Positions 1 to 10,270 of a stretch of 64,000 bases of DNA are shown here, one piece after another. A model generated the notes under the pieces. It was not told the DNA's origin. It saw only the letters and a program-made list of their open reading frames with translations, and searched no databases. The translations under genes were made by a program, and so were the position numbers. Position 1 is the first letter of the stretch, and each line of letters starts with the position of its first letter. The DNA is from an uncultured Pseudomonadales bacterium. Its GTDB lineage: Bacteria > Pseudomonadota > Gammaproteobacteria > Pseudomonadales > Pseudohongiellaceae. The stretch spans positions 660,881-724,880 of the forward strand of contig CAMYOK010000002.1 in assembly GCA_947259995.1 (NCBI GenBank), written 5' to 3'.

Positions 1-1233
1 AGCAATTTCGATTCCTATAGCAAGACCGAAAAACAATATGCCAATAAAGGTACACAGGTAAATCACTAGTTCAGAGCGCACCAAAGCATAATGGGTAATA
101 TCTTGCCACTTGATCATATCCATACCCACAATGAACAAGGTTCCAGCCATTGCCGCCATCGGCATATAGGTCAATATCGGGCCTAAGAAAGTAATGAGTA
201 TAAGAACAAAGACACCCGCCACAATCCCTGACAAGGGAGTCGTCGCACCAAGCCCCTGATTCACTTTAGTGCGATTAAAACTTCCTGAACCTGCAAACGC
301 TGAAAAGAATGGAGCGAGAATACTGGACACCCCTTGAGCATACACCTCTTTGTCCAAATCGATATGCTGATCCGTTTCCATTTTCAACTCCCGCACAATC
401 ACCAAAGACTGTGCCAATCCAATGAAAGCAATCGCAATGGCGTAGGGAATCAAATTCAAGCTAGTCATTAAGTACTCAATATTCACGGTAGGAATGGCAA
501 AGGGCAGCCACTCCAAAGGCATGCGCCCTAAATATTCTAGCTCTGTCTGTGTTTGAGGCCAGATGAACGCAACTAGCAAACCACAGACATAGCCCGCACA
601 CACCGCAATGATGATGAAATAGCGCGGCGAAAAACGCCTGCTGACATACCCTGCAACGATGGTACAAACGCCAATCGCTAGGCTATAGGGGTTCACCAGA
701 GAACCCGCATCACTAACAATGACGTAAATTTTTTCATAGAAAAATGTCGTCCTAAATGTCGATAGATCTAAGATACTGTCCAGCGAAGCCATGATTATTA
801 AGAATCCAGCTCCTGCCGAAATACCTGAAATGGCCGCAGGCGAAAGGTACTGGAAGACTCGCGCGCCTCTGAGCAACCAAAACAGCAACTGAATAATTCC
901 GACCATCATGCATAGTAGAAACACATAATCGATGTAAATAGGACTGCCCCGCCCGGCTAATGGCAGCACCGCCGTTCCTATTAGAATTGCCACGGCGGTG
1001 TTCGGCCCGCTCATCATCGAAGACGACCCTAGCAAGCTACTAAACAAAGTCACAAATATGGCACAGTACAAACCATACTCTGGCTGCAAACCTGCCAAAT
1101 AGGCATAGGTAATGCCCTGCGGTATAACGAGTATGGCCCCGACGAATCCGGCAAATATTTCCGTGCGCCAATTGCTGAGCTTATGGCCCCACGCAAAAGA
1201 AGGCGTCGCTTCTTTGAGAAGTTTGGCAATCAA
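1..1233 (-). CDS. SulP-family anion permease, C-terminus cut by window edge
   Basis: Inner-membrane anion transporter (sulfate/bicarbonate-type SulP family); the substrate cannot be told. The minus strand reads as a continuous hydrophobic protein of about 411 residues from 1233 to the window start. Early residues include VIPQGITYAYLAGLQPEYGLY, the SulP N-terminal signature, and later SMMSGPNTAVAILIG. The C-terminal STAS domain would lie outside the window. No ATG opens this frame: an in-frame TGA lies about 15 codons upstream, and the likely start is TTG at 1233, overlapping the stop of the cytochrome gene in TTGA. That overlap suggests translational coupling with the upstream cytochrome c gene. 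Family is confident; the start is an inference. Confidence 0.85.
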   Translation of the reverse strand, partial: MIAKLLKEATPSFAWGHKLSNWRTEIFAGFVGAILVIPQGITYAYLAGLQPEYGLYCAIFVTLFSSLLGSSSMMSGPNTAVAILIGTAVLPLAGRGSPIYIDYVFLLCMMVGIIQLLFWLLRGARVFQYLSPAAISGISAGAGFLIIMASLDSILDLSTFRTTFFYEKIYVIVSDAGSLVNPYSLAIGVCTIVAGYVSRRFSPRYFIIIAVCAGYVCGLLVAFIWPQTQTELEYLGRMPLEWLPFAIPTVNIEYLMTSLNLIPYAIAIAFIGLAQSLVIVRELKMETDQHIDLDKEVYAQGVSSILAPFFSAFAGSGSFNRTKVNQGLGATTPLSGIVAGVFVLILITFLGPILTYMPMAAMAGTLFIVGMDMIKWQDITHYALVRSELVIYLCTFIGILFFGLAIGIEIA

Positions 1234-2018
1234 TTGATTAAGTGTTCCAGTAATTTGAGAAACTTGCTGTCATTAGGATCAGCAGGCCGGTATTGCAAAT
1301 TAAGATAGGCCGACACATCGAGCGCCTGTTGATGACTTAGAGACTTAGCATTGCCCAATGGCATATTGGCCCAGATAAACCCAGCTGCCATTTGAATTCC
1401 ATTCATCCCCGCGCCCTTATTATACGAGTCGCTACCCCATACGGCGGGCATCTCACCTAGGCCTTCGCCTTGCTGTCCGTGACAGTTTGCACACTGTGCA
1501 AGGTACACGGCGCGCCCATTCGCCGGATTAGGGTCATACCCGGTATCGGGCAAGGTTGGCACTCCACGACCTTCAGGCTCCGCTCCTAACACCTGCCCCT
1601 GGGACAAATAGGTGACATAGGCAGCGATCGCCAATACTTCGGGTGCGTCCTCTGTCGGCATGATGCCGTCCATGCTATACAAGAAGCATTCACGAATGCG
1701 AAGTCCGATACCGTTGCGTTTGCCATTTTTGGCACGCCACTTTGGATACATCCCCGCCACATTCAATGGCAGAGCGTCATTTTGTGTGCCTGCTTGTAAG
1801 TGGCAATTGCTACAGTTTAGGCTATTGCCCACATATCGACTGGCATGTTCTTGTGTATTGGTAACGATCTCGTAGCCATAAACGACATTGGAGTAGTAGT
1901 CATCGAGGAAGGGTTCATTAAGAAGTTGCGCAATGCTCGGTTGGGCTTGCTGCGCATGGCTTGCGGAGAGGGCAAGAGAGAACAACACTCCACACCTAAT
2001 TAGCTGACAAATTCTCAT
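1230..2018 (-). CDS. TsdA-like dihaem cytochrome c (thiosulfate dehydrogenase family)
   Basis: Exported dihaem c-type cytochrome of 262 residues. A signal peptide ends near residue 22 (LALSASHAQQ). Haem-binding motifs are CSNCH at 69-73 and CANCH at 176-180. Between them, RIRECFLYSMDG carries Cys111 where TsdA proteins have the cysteine that ligates haem 1, so thiosulfate dehydrogenase/tetrathionate reductase activity is plausible. The gene lies directly upstream of a SulP anion permease and overlaps its start, which suggests a sulfur-oxyanion role. It could instead be a related cytochrome with another electron donor; the sequence does not decide. Confidence 0.8.
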   Translation of the reverse strand: MRICQLIRCGVLFSLALSASHAQQAQPSIAQLLNEPFLDDYYSNVVYGYEIVTNTQEHASRYVGNSLNCSNCHLQAGTQNDALPLNVAGMYPKWRAKNGKRNGIGLRIRECFLYSMDGIMPTEDAPEVLAIAAYVTYLSQGQVLGAEPEGRGVPTLPDTGYDPNPANGRAVYLAQCANCHGQQGEGLGEMPAVWGSDSYNKGAGMNGIQMAAGFIWANMPLGNAKSLSHQQALDVSAYLNLQYRPADPNDSKFLKLLEHLIN

Positions 2019-2090
2019 TATCTAAGAGCCTGTTGCGACATATAAAGGTCATTGTAGGCACAATCGGAATGTGATGAGAAGTGCGCTAAA

Positions 2091-2759
2091 TCAATAAAGA
2101 GCACAGTTTTCGGCGCCCCGTGGGCTGGTAAAATGCGCTTCCCCCCCTTTCTCCCAAAACTCGAACCCTGCATTTTGGTAACGAGCGCCACTGGCGGCTC
2201 GCACTTGCCTCAAGGGCAACCACTGTGTGCCCATCCGCAGCACTGCCGTCGGAGGGTTGCTATCGTTATTAAAGCTTACAACCACCTCGCCACTTAGCGC
2301 GCATTGATAAGTCAATGTCATTGGAGCATCAGCCTCCTCAGCAAGCGCAGAAAACTCGAGAATCGCACCATCGGCTAATGTCGCTAGGAAAAGTTTATTG
2401 CGCCGCATCACAAATGAGCGAACGTAATCAAGATCGCGTAAAAACCTCACCTCTAGGCTCTGCTGCCCGCAATACATTCTGGTCATTCCCACGGGGCCGA
2501 TTTGCAGGCTCGCGCCGTCTTGCACCCAAGTACCAATGCCATGATTACAGTCAGCTTGAACTAAGATGCGCTGATCGGCCAAAAACTCTAGCGTATAAGC
2601 AGTGTTTTCCACGGGGCTGTAGTGCGAATCATCCATCGACTGAATCGTGTTCAGTCTCCATTGCGTGCCCTCAAGGCTTGTTGGATTTGTTGATACACTT
2701 GAGCAAGACACGAGAAAAACCATGAATAAAAAAGTAAAGAGATTACGCACTAACATCAT
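2091..2759 (-). CDS. Lipoprotein with META (HslJ-like) and MliC-like domains
   Basis: Predicted envelope lipoprotein of 222 residues. The leader ends in FLVSCSS, a lipobox with Cys near 19. Residues about 28-140 look like a META/HslJ domain (LEGTQWRLNTI, ADCNHGIGTW, MTRMYCGQQ). Residues about 147-222 look like MliC, the inhibitor of C-type lysozyme (YQCALSGEVVVSF, ASGARYQNAGFEFWEKGG, final Cys). Known MliC/PliC proteins inhibit host or competitor lysozyme at the envelope; META domains occur in heat-shock or secreted proteins of unclear role. The combination suggests an envelope-protection protein. It is probably transcribed alone. The domain calls are by eye. Confidence 0.8.
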   Translation of the reverse strand: MMLVRNLFTFLFMVFLVSCSSVSTNPTSLEGTQWRLNTIQSMDDSHYSPVENTAYTLEFLADQRILVQADCNHGIGTWVQDGASLQIGPVGMTRMYCGQQSLEVRFLRDLDYVRSFVMRRNKLFLATLADGAILEFSALAEEADAPMTLTYQCALSGEVVVSFNNDSNPPTAVLRMGTQWLPLRQVRAASGARYQNAGFEFWEKGGEAHFTSPRGAENCALY

Positions 2760-2817
2760 TCGAACTACGCCTTATGACCCAAATAAAAATTACAAAACTG
2801 TAAATAGAATGATTCTC

Positions 2818-3792
2818 TTACATCCATTTTTTGCGCTTGAATAACCATACTTGCCAAGCAGCAATGACAATCAGTAAACCGCAGAAAATCACAAAAGCTC
2901 TTGGATTCTCAGTGCCTGGAATCCCCCCCACGTTGATGCCCAACAAACCCGTCAGCAACCCCAAAGGTAAAAATATTCCAGCGACAATCGACAAGACATA
3001 CATGGTCTTATTCATTTGCTCTGTCAGACTACTGTTAAGCTCTTCTTGTGTGACTGTTGCTCGGTCTCTTATAGCGTCTAAGTCTTCGACAAAGCGGGTG
3101 GTGCGATCGGCCGTTTCGCGCAGACTCATGCGCTCTGAATCGTTCAACCAATCTACCTTAGCACCTTGCATTTGGGTAATGACATCACGCTGTGGCGCAA
3201 TATATCGACGCAAACTAATCACTGTTCGCCTAATATTGGCTAGACGTGGTCGAAGCTCAAAAGATTTCTGTGTGAGAACCTCTTCTTCTATCGCATCGAA
3301 AGCATCATCGATATCTACGATGACATCCCCCATCCTAGCCGTCAGAACATCGGCTAGACAATCCAAGAAGTCTCCTGACCCAACGGGCCCAGCGCCGCTC
3401 TCTACGGCCTTACGCAAGCCCTCAAGTGCCATAAGGCGACGATGACGCATGGTAACGATGCGTTTCTCTTCTATCCAAAAACGAATGGACACCATGTCTT
3501 CTGGATCTGCACCTGGGTTTAAATTAACCCCACGCAAAATTCCTAACATGACATTTTTATGCACGTCACTGCGAGGCCTGGTCTCAGTAGCGGTGAGAGA
3601 TTCCAGCAAAAGAGGGTCAATATTGCTTTCTTTCTCTAACCAATTTCTCGCTCCCTCACCTCTATAATCCAAATGTATCCACAAGGTGCCATCTGTAGGA
3701 GCCCACTTTGCAATATCTTCCCATGCGACGCTCTTACCGCCACCTTGGCCATCTAGGCAAAACGCAAAAATAAATCCACTCTGCGCAGTCAT
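2818..3792 (-). CDS. zntB: CorA/ZntB-family divalent metal transporter
   Basis: CorA-superfamily inner-membrane protein of 324 residues: long cytoplasmic N-terminal domain, helical stalk and two C-terminal membrane helices. The pore motif reads GINVGG at about 285-290, as in ZntB (GIN) rather than CorA (GMN), which favours zinc transport. The open frame extends upstream to a GTG at 3849. I prefer ATG at 3792, because MTAQSGFIFAFCLDGQGG matches the ZntB N-terminus and has a G-rich stretch (GGGATGGGACT) just before it. An ATG at 3828 is the alternative. The C-terminal KRKKWM is typical of the family. Confidence 0.87.
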   Translation of the reverse strand: MTAQSGFIFAFCLDGQGGGKSVAWEDIAKWAPTDGTLWIHLDYRGEGARNWLEKESNIDPLLLESLTATETRPRSDVHKNVMLGILRGVNLNPGADPEDMVSIRFWIEEKRIVTMRHRRLMALEGLRKAVESGAGPVGSGDFLDCLADVLTARMGDVIVDIDDAFDAIEEEVLTQKSFELRPRLANIRRTVISLRRYIAPQRDVITQMQGAKVDWLNDSERMSLRETADRTTRFVEDLDAIRDRATVTQEELNSSLTEQMNKTMYVLSIVAGIFLPLGLLTGLLGINVGGIPGTENPRAFVIFCGLLIVIAAWQVWLFKRKKWM

Positions 3793-3860
3793 AGTCCCAT
3801 CCCATTCGCTGTCGAGTATTGTTGACATCAATGCGAAACATTGATGCACGTGTGCCTACT

Positions 3861-4172
3861 TTAACACAGCTCTAAACGCCAGCCCTCTGGATCCATCTGT
3901 AGTCGCTTATCTATGCCTATGGATTGCAGAAAAATCTCATCATGCGAGACGAGCAATAACGCCCCGCGATAACGCTTGAGCATAAGCTGCAACGCCTCCA
4001 ACGAGGCTAAATCCAGATGATTACTTGGTTCATCGAGCAGCAATAATTCTGGTGGATTCTGCGCGTATAGAGAATGATAGCTAAGCTTATCTAAAATCAG
4101 ATAAAGACTCACAATGCGTTTCTCTAGTAATGCCAAATTCTCCCTTGCCGGGACTAAGAGGATTGGCCATCA
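3861..4172 (-). pseudogene. Decayed C-terminal fragment of an ABC-F type ATPase
   Basis: About 91 residues remain of an ATP-binding cassette. They hold a Walker B with D-loop (LLLLDEPSNHLDLASLEAL) and the H-loop (LLLVSHDE). Walker A and a proper signature motif are absent. The readable frame opens only at a TTG (4136). Just upstream, a different frame reads LSPGKGEF, which resembles a broken signature motif, so a frameshift plus 5' loss is likely. SNHLD with a closely spaced H-loop fits the duplicated ABC-F translation-factor family. Probably non-functional; a very short real protein cannot be excluded. Confidence 0.65.
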
Positions 4173-4326
4173 AGGTGATGGCGGCATTAATTACGCATTG
4201 GACGAATACCTATTAGTAGTTGTTGCAGAGCTGCATTATAAAGTCTAATACTAGGCATTTTTAATGCTCACCGTTTAGAATCGGGAGCCCCATTTAAATT
4301 AACTATCATTGTATTAATAAAAACTT

Positions 4327-4734
4327 ATGAGCCATGCTATTTGCCCCTGCCAGAGTGGAAAAATATTCCAGCAATGCTGCCAGCCGTTTCTCACTGGCAA
4401 GACCCACGCCCCGACGCCCAGCAAGCTTATGCGTTCGCGATTTAGTGCATTTTCCTTGGGCGGATTCGGGCAATATCTTTTGTCCACTTGGCACTCAGAC
4501 TTTCGCGGGCAACTCAACGAACAAGAGCTGTCTATTCGCATCACCGACTGGCAAGGCCTTAAGATCAAGGCCTCGGACCAACAAGGCGATACTGCAACCG
4601 TCGAGTTTATAGCGCACTTCAACAATGAAGACGGTACAACTGGCACTCATCATGAAGTTTCTAACTTTGTCCGCATGCAAGGGAAATGGCTGTATTGTGA
4701 TGGCTCTGTGGTATTGGACAGCGATACCCCTTGA
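4327..4734 (+). CDS. YchJ-family (UPF0225) SEC-C motif protein
   Basis: Small cytoplasmic protein of 135 residues matching YchJ/UPF0225. The N-terminal metal-binding SEC-C motif has cysteines at 6, 8, 17 and 18 (CPCQSG then QQCCQPF). It is followed by the typical LMRSRFSAFSLG block and an NTF2-like fold ending in FVRMQGKWLYCDG. The biochemical function of the family is not established. The length is normal. The gene stands alone, followed after 3 bp by an inverted repeat and then katG. Confidence 0.88.
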   Translation: MSHAICPCQSGKIFQQCCQPFLTGKTHAPTPSKLMRSRFSAFSLGGFGQYLLSTWHSDFRGQLNEQELSIRITDWQGLKIKASDQQGDTATVEFIAHFNNEDGTTGTHHEVSNFVRMQGKWLYCDGSVVLDSDTP

Positions 4735-4737
4735 TAG

Positions 4738-4763
4738 ATTTGTATTAATTAGGTGATACAAAT
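4738..4763. repeat. Inverted repeat between ychJ-like gene and katG
   Basis: Perfect 8-bp arms ATTTGTAT (4738-4745) and ATACAAAT (4756-4763) with a 10-bp spacer, about 100 bp before the katG start. Either an AT-rich operator for katG or a weak hairpin terminator for the preceding gene. It does not match an OxyR or Fur consensus that I can recognise. Confidence 0.5.
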
Positions 4764-4801
4764 TTTCAAACCATAACGTTCCTCCTAGAGTGTAGTCTTA
4801 A

Positions 4802-7084
<2,283 letters not shown>

Positions 7085-7100
7085 ATTGGCGCACAAAAAA

Positions 7101-7132
7101 AGCGAGCAGCCACTATAGCTGCTCGCTTTTTT
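7101..7132. terminator. Bidirectional intrinsic terminator after katG
   Basis: Perfect 10-bp stem AGCGAGCAGC / GCTGCTCGCT with a 7-base loop, flanked by A-run and T-run. It lies between the convergent katG and NHL-lipoprotein genes and can serve both strands. Confidence 0.92.
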
Positions 7133-7150
7133 ATATGTACTAAGGACTAA

Positions 7151-8353
7151 TTAACGCACTGAGTACTTAGTGAACGCCCCGCCAGCTTGGCTCAAAGAGT
7201 TTGGCCCCTCTGCGGCGTAAACATTGCCGTTTGCATCGACAGCCACACCCTCACCTGCAGTACCTTGAGCCAATCGGTCTTCACGCTCAAACGGCGGAAT
7301 GAACGCCGTCACGACGTCTTCATCGATATGACCAATGCGTACGCCGTTGCGCCAATTAGGATGGCTCGTTGGGCTGGATTCCGAATCAATCGCATAAACC
7401 ATGTCATCGTCGGTGATGAACAAGCCACTGATACGGCTGAAGCTATAGCGCGACTCTAGGTAGTTGCCTTCTTGATCGAAGATCTCAATGCGATGATTAC
7501 CACGGTCAGCAACCCACAAGCGGCCTTGCGAATCAAATTCCATAGCATGAGGCGTGCGGAATTCACCGTGACGCACACCGATTTGTCCCCATTGCTTAAT
7601 AAACGTTCCGTCTGGGGCAAACTTCATAATACGAGAAGTATCGCCACGAGCGCGGCCTTCTTCCATCGCTTGCATAGTGATCATGCCTTGCGCGTTGTGA
7701 CCGTCAGACACATAGATGCTGCCGTCAGGCCCAGTAATTACATCGTTAGGCTGATTGAAATGCATGCCATCGTTGCCAGCCATGCCTGCCATACCGAGGC
7801 TCATCAACAATTCGCCATCGGGGCTGAATTTGTGGACTTGATGCCCCTTGGTTTTCGCCTCGTTCACAGCGAAATCCGTCACCCAAACATTGCCTTCTAC
7901 ATCAACGTGAATTCCGTGTGGAGTCACGAAAACGCCAGCCCCAAAATTCTTTAAGACTTCGCCTGTTTCAGGGTTAAATTTAAAGATTGGGTCCACTAGA
8001 TTGGTATCACAAGTGATAGGGGCACCCGCACCGAAATTACCAGCACCGCAACGCTCATAGGCGACTAGATTACCGTCTGTAGGGTCGATATCGACCCCGG
8101 CTGTAGAGCCCCACTCGCGACCTGAGGGCAGATCGCCCCAGTTACGGGTCACCGTTGGGTTTGGGTTTGGAAAGCCTTCACCGGTAATCACATTGCCTAC
8201 TGGCATTGGTTCATGGTTCATCGGTGCTGCTGTCGCAGCAGGGGCAGCAGCGGGAGCGGCGGCCGTAGCGCTACCGCCTGAATTTGGCTCGCTACATGCC
8301 GACAACATAAGGGCTGCACAAAGGGTGGATAAGAGTGTACGTGAGACTGACAT
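7151..8353 (-). CDS. NHL-repeat beta-propeller lipoprotein
   Basis: 400-residue lipoprotein with leader and lipobox LMLSAC (Cys near 20), then an Ala/Pro-rich linker and a six-bladed NHL-type propeller. Recurring blade motifs include HGIHVDVEGNVWVTD, NQPNDVITGPDGSIYVSDG, TPHAMEFDSQGRLWVADRGN and GVAVDANGNVYAAEG. Homologous propellers are often annotated as peptidylglycine alpha-amidating lyase-like, but catalysis cannot be claimed here. The start at 8353 is set by AAGGAG 6 bases upstream; the frame stays open to 8407. It shares a terminator with katG. Possible roles are binding or an extracytoplasmic enzyme. Confidence 0.8.
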   Translation of the reverse strand: MSVSRTLLSTLCAALMLSACSEPNSGGSATAAAPAAAPAATAAPMNHEPMPVGNVITGEGFPNPNPTVTRNWGDLPSGREWGSTAGVDIDPTDGNLVAYERCGAGNFGAGAPITCDTNLVDPIFKFNPETGEVLKNFGAGVFVTPHGIHVDVEGNVWVTDFAVNEAKTKGHQVHKFSPDGELLMSLGMAGMAGNDGMHFNQPNDVITGPDGSIYVSDGHNAQGMITMQAMEEGRARGDTSRIMKFAPDGTFIKQWGQIGVRHGEFRTPHAMEFDSQGRLWVADRGNHRIEIFDQEGNYLESRYSFSRISGLFITDDDMVYAIDSESSPTSHPNWRNGVRIGHIDEDVVTAFIPPFEREDRLAQGTAGEGVAVDANGNVYAAEGPNSLSQAGGAFTKYSVR

Positions 8354-8539
8354 GACTGCTCCTTTATTATTTTTTGCTTGGAGAAAATGAGTTCGCCAAT
8401 GGAGCATAAGATCAAACGCGTCCTAAGTCCACTAATGGCCTATGCCTGTAAATCTGGCTAAAAAGAGATTCCAAGCGCATGCTAGCTTACCCAGTGCTAT
8501 GATCAAAGCCAAACGCCCACCGCAAAAGAGGATGCTTGC

Positions 8540-9397
8540 ATGGCGCAAGAAAGCCCAGTAACCAGTTCAGTCAGCGAAATCTTTAACTTAAGCGACGCTA
8601 TTCGTGAAACCTTAGCTGAGATCAGCCAACAATTACTGCATTACGCGCCGCAATTCATTGGCGCTGCCATACTCCTACTGTTCGGCTGGGCAATTGCGAG
8701 CGCCTTTGCGCTAAGCGCTCAGAAACTGGTACAAGGGCTCGATGTACTATATGCCCGAGTCGACAAATCCGAGCGAGCCGCTAGCAAGAGTGTCACCCAC
8801 TCATACGCCAAAATAGCCCGTAAGCTCGTATTCTGGACCGTCATGCTGTTCTTCTTTGCCGTGGCGACAAACATTCTTGGCTGGGACTTCTTCGCAAGCT
8901 GGTTTCAAGAAATTTTTCTTTACCTACCAGGGATCATCACAGGCTTAGTTGTGATACTCGGCGGGTTCCTGCTGAGCAACCTGGCCAAATCCGCCATTAT
9001 TTCTGCAGCCCATCGCGCTGGGATACAGCAAAGTTTGGTTATGGCGAAAGTGGTGCAGATCGCCATAATCTTCAGCGCCATCATCATTGGCGTCGAGCAG
9101 ATTGGTTTAAATATTGGTTTCTTAAGCAATATTATCGTGGTGGTCATCGCCGTCACACTCGCTGGCGTCGTTCTCGCCTTCAGCCTAGGTGCTCGCACTC
9201 TGGTTGCCAATATAATCGCCGCTCAGTATGTCCGCAGACACTGTGAGCCTGGCGATTCACTGCATATCGCGCAAACCGAAGGCGAGATCATCGAAATCGC
9301 GCAAGCCAGTATCGTAATAGAAACCGAGCAAGGACAGTCGATCATTCCAGCGAAACTATTTCATGAACAAATAAGCCACATCAAACGACGCAAATAG
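8540..9397 (+). CDS. Small MscS-like channel (conserved TM helix family)
   Basis: 285-residue inner-membrane protein with about five hydrophobic segments. The final glycine-rich helix (VVVVIAVTLAGVVLAFSLGA) leads into an MscS beta-domain (ANIIAAQYVRRHCEPGDSLH). It ends at VIETEQGQSIIPAKLF and lacks the C-terminal alpha/beta cage of MscS. Related short proteins are annotated CmpX or small-conductance mechanosensitive channels. AAGAGG precedes the ATG. It is the first gene of an apparent operon with two MgtE-type genes (19-bp and 11-bp gaps), so a link with Mg2+ or osmotic homeostasis is likely. Confidence 0.82.
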   Translation: MAQESPVTSSVSEIFNLSDAIRETLAEISQQLLHYAPQFIGAAILLLFGWAIASAFALSAQKLVQGLDVLYARVDKSERAASKSVTHSYAKIARKLVFWTVMLFFFAVATNILGWDFFASWFQEIFLYLPGIITGLVVILGGFLLSNLAKSAIISAAHRAGIQQSLVMAKVVQIAIIFSAIIIGVEQIGLNIGFLSNIIVVVIAVTLAGVVLAFSLGARTLVANIIAAQYVRRHCEPGDSLHIAQTEGEIIEIAQASIVIETEQGQSIIPAKLFHEQISHIKRRK

Positions 9398-9416
9398 ACA
9401 CTGGGGAGAGTGGCCA

Positions 9417-10259
9417 ATGCCAGTTAGAAAAGTCAGCCTAGCACTAAGTTTTATTGCCGAAGACCCCGAGGCAGCGGCAAAGATTCTGGAGCAAAGCAAG
9501 GTTCAAGAAGTCGCAGACTTTCTCGACAGCCTGCCTCTGGATTACCAGTATCAAGTCGTCGAACAGCTATTGCCTAGCTTTGCCGCGCGCCTGTGTTTAG
9601 TGATCAGCTGCGAGCGCGCTGCAGCTATCCTAACCGATCTTCGCAACGAGAAGCTCGCCAAAATTTTACGCCTAATGCCAAAGCTAGAAGCTTCAAATAT
9701 TCTAGAGAATCTCCCAAAGAAGCAACGTGACTCTACCCGAGTTTTACTCACTTACCCCGCTCGAGTTGTTGGGGCATGGATGCATGCAGACGCGATCGCC
9801 ATCTCAGCAGAGATGACAGTTGCAGAAGCGTTGCTAGCTTTGGAGAACGAACCCGAGATCAGCGATACTGGGCAGCTTTACATTACAGATCGAGATTCAA
9901 AATTAAAAGGAAGAATCAGCATTATCAAACTGCTTAAAGCACGCGAAGACTTATTCGTGAAGGATATAATGGAGAATAAAGTTCCTCATATTTCTGCTCA
10001 CATGCTCATTGACAACGCGCAAGCACTTACACTTTGGAATGAAGCCAATACTCTGGCTGTAGTCGACAAAGAATCCCGCTTACAAGGTGCACTGAATTTT
10101 TCCGACGTGCACAAAGCGCTCAGCCAATCTCAGGACCATCGCTACACCCAATCCTATGCCCCCGACGTAGTAAGTGGCATTACAGGTGTTTATGGAAAAA
10201 CACTTCTAGTGCTACTGAACAATTTAATGAATGTCATCGAACCCGACCTCAAGTCATAG
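9417..10259 (+). CDS. Soluble MgtE-N/CBS protein without membrane domain
   Basis: 280-residue protein resembling only the cytoplasmic part of MgtE. Residues about 5-115 are the helical MgtE_N superhelix (AEDPEAAAKILE, ADFLDSLP, RLMPKLEASNILENLP). About 120-250 form a CBS pair (VGAWMHADAIAISAEMTVAEA, VKDIMENKVPHISAHMLIDN). No transmembrane segments follow. GGGGAG sits just before the ATG, and the gene ends 11 bp before a full MgtE gene. It could be a regulatory partner that senses Mg2+ or nucleotide for the neighbouring channel. Function inferred from context. Confidence 0.78.
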   Translation: MPVRKVSLALSFIAEDPEAAAKILEQSKVQEVADFLDSLPLDYQYQVVEQLLPSFAARLCLVISCERAAAILTDLRNEKLAKILRLMPKLEASNILENLPKKQRDSTRVLLTYPARVVGAWMHADAIAISAEMTVAEALLALENEPEISDTGQLYITDRDSKLKGRISIIKLLKAREDLFVKDIMENKVPHISAHMLIDNAQALTLWNEANTLAVVDKESRLQGALNFSDVHKALSQSQDHRYTQSYAPDVVSGITGVYGKTLLVLLNNLMNVIEPDLKS

Positions 10260-10270
10260 GAACGTGATGT

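Noticed and set aside
2315..2844. Plus-strand ORFs over the META-MliC gene
   Set aside because: Antisense shadows without domains or ribosome sites.
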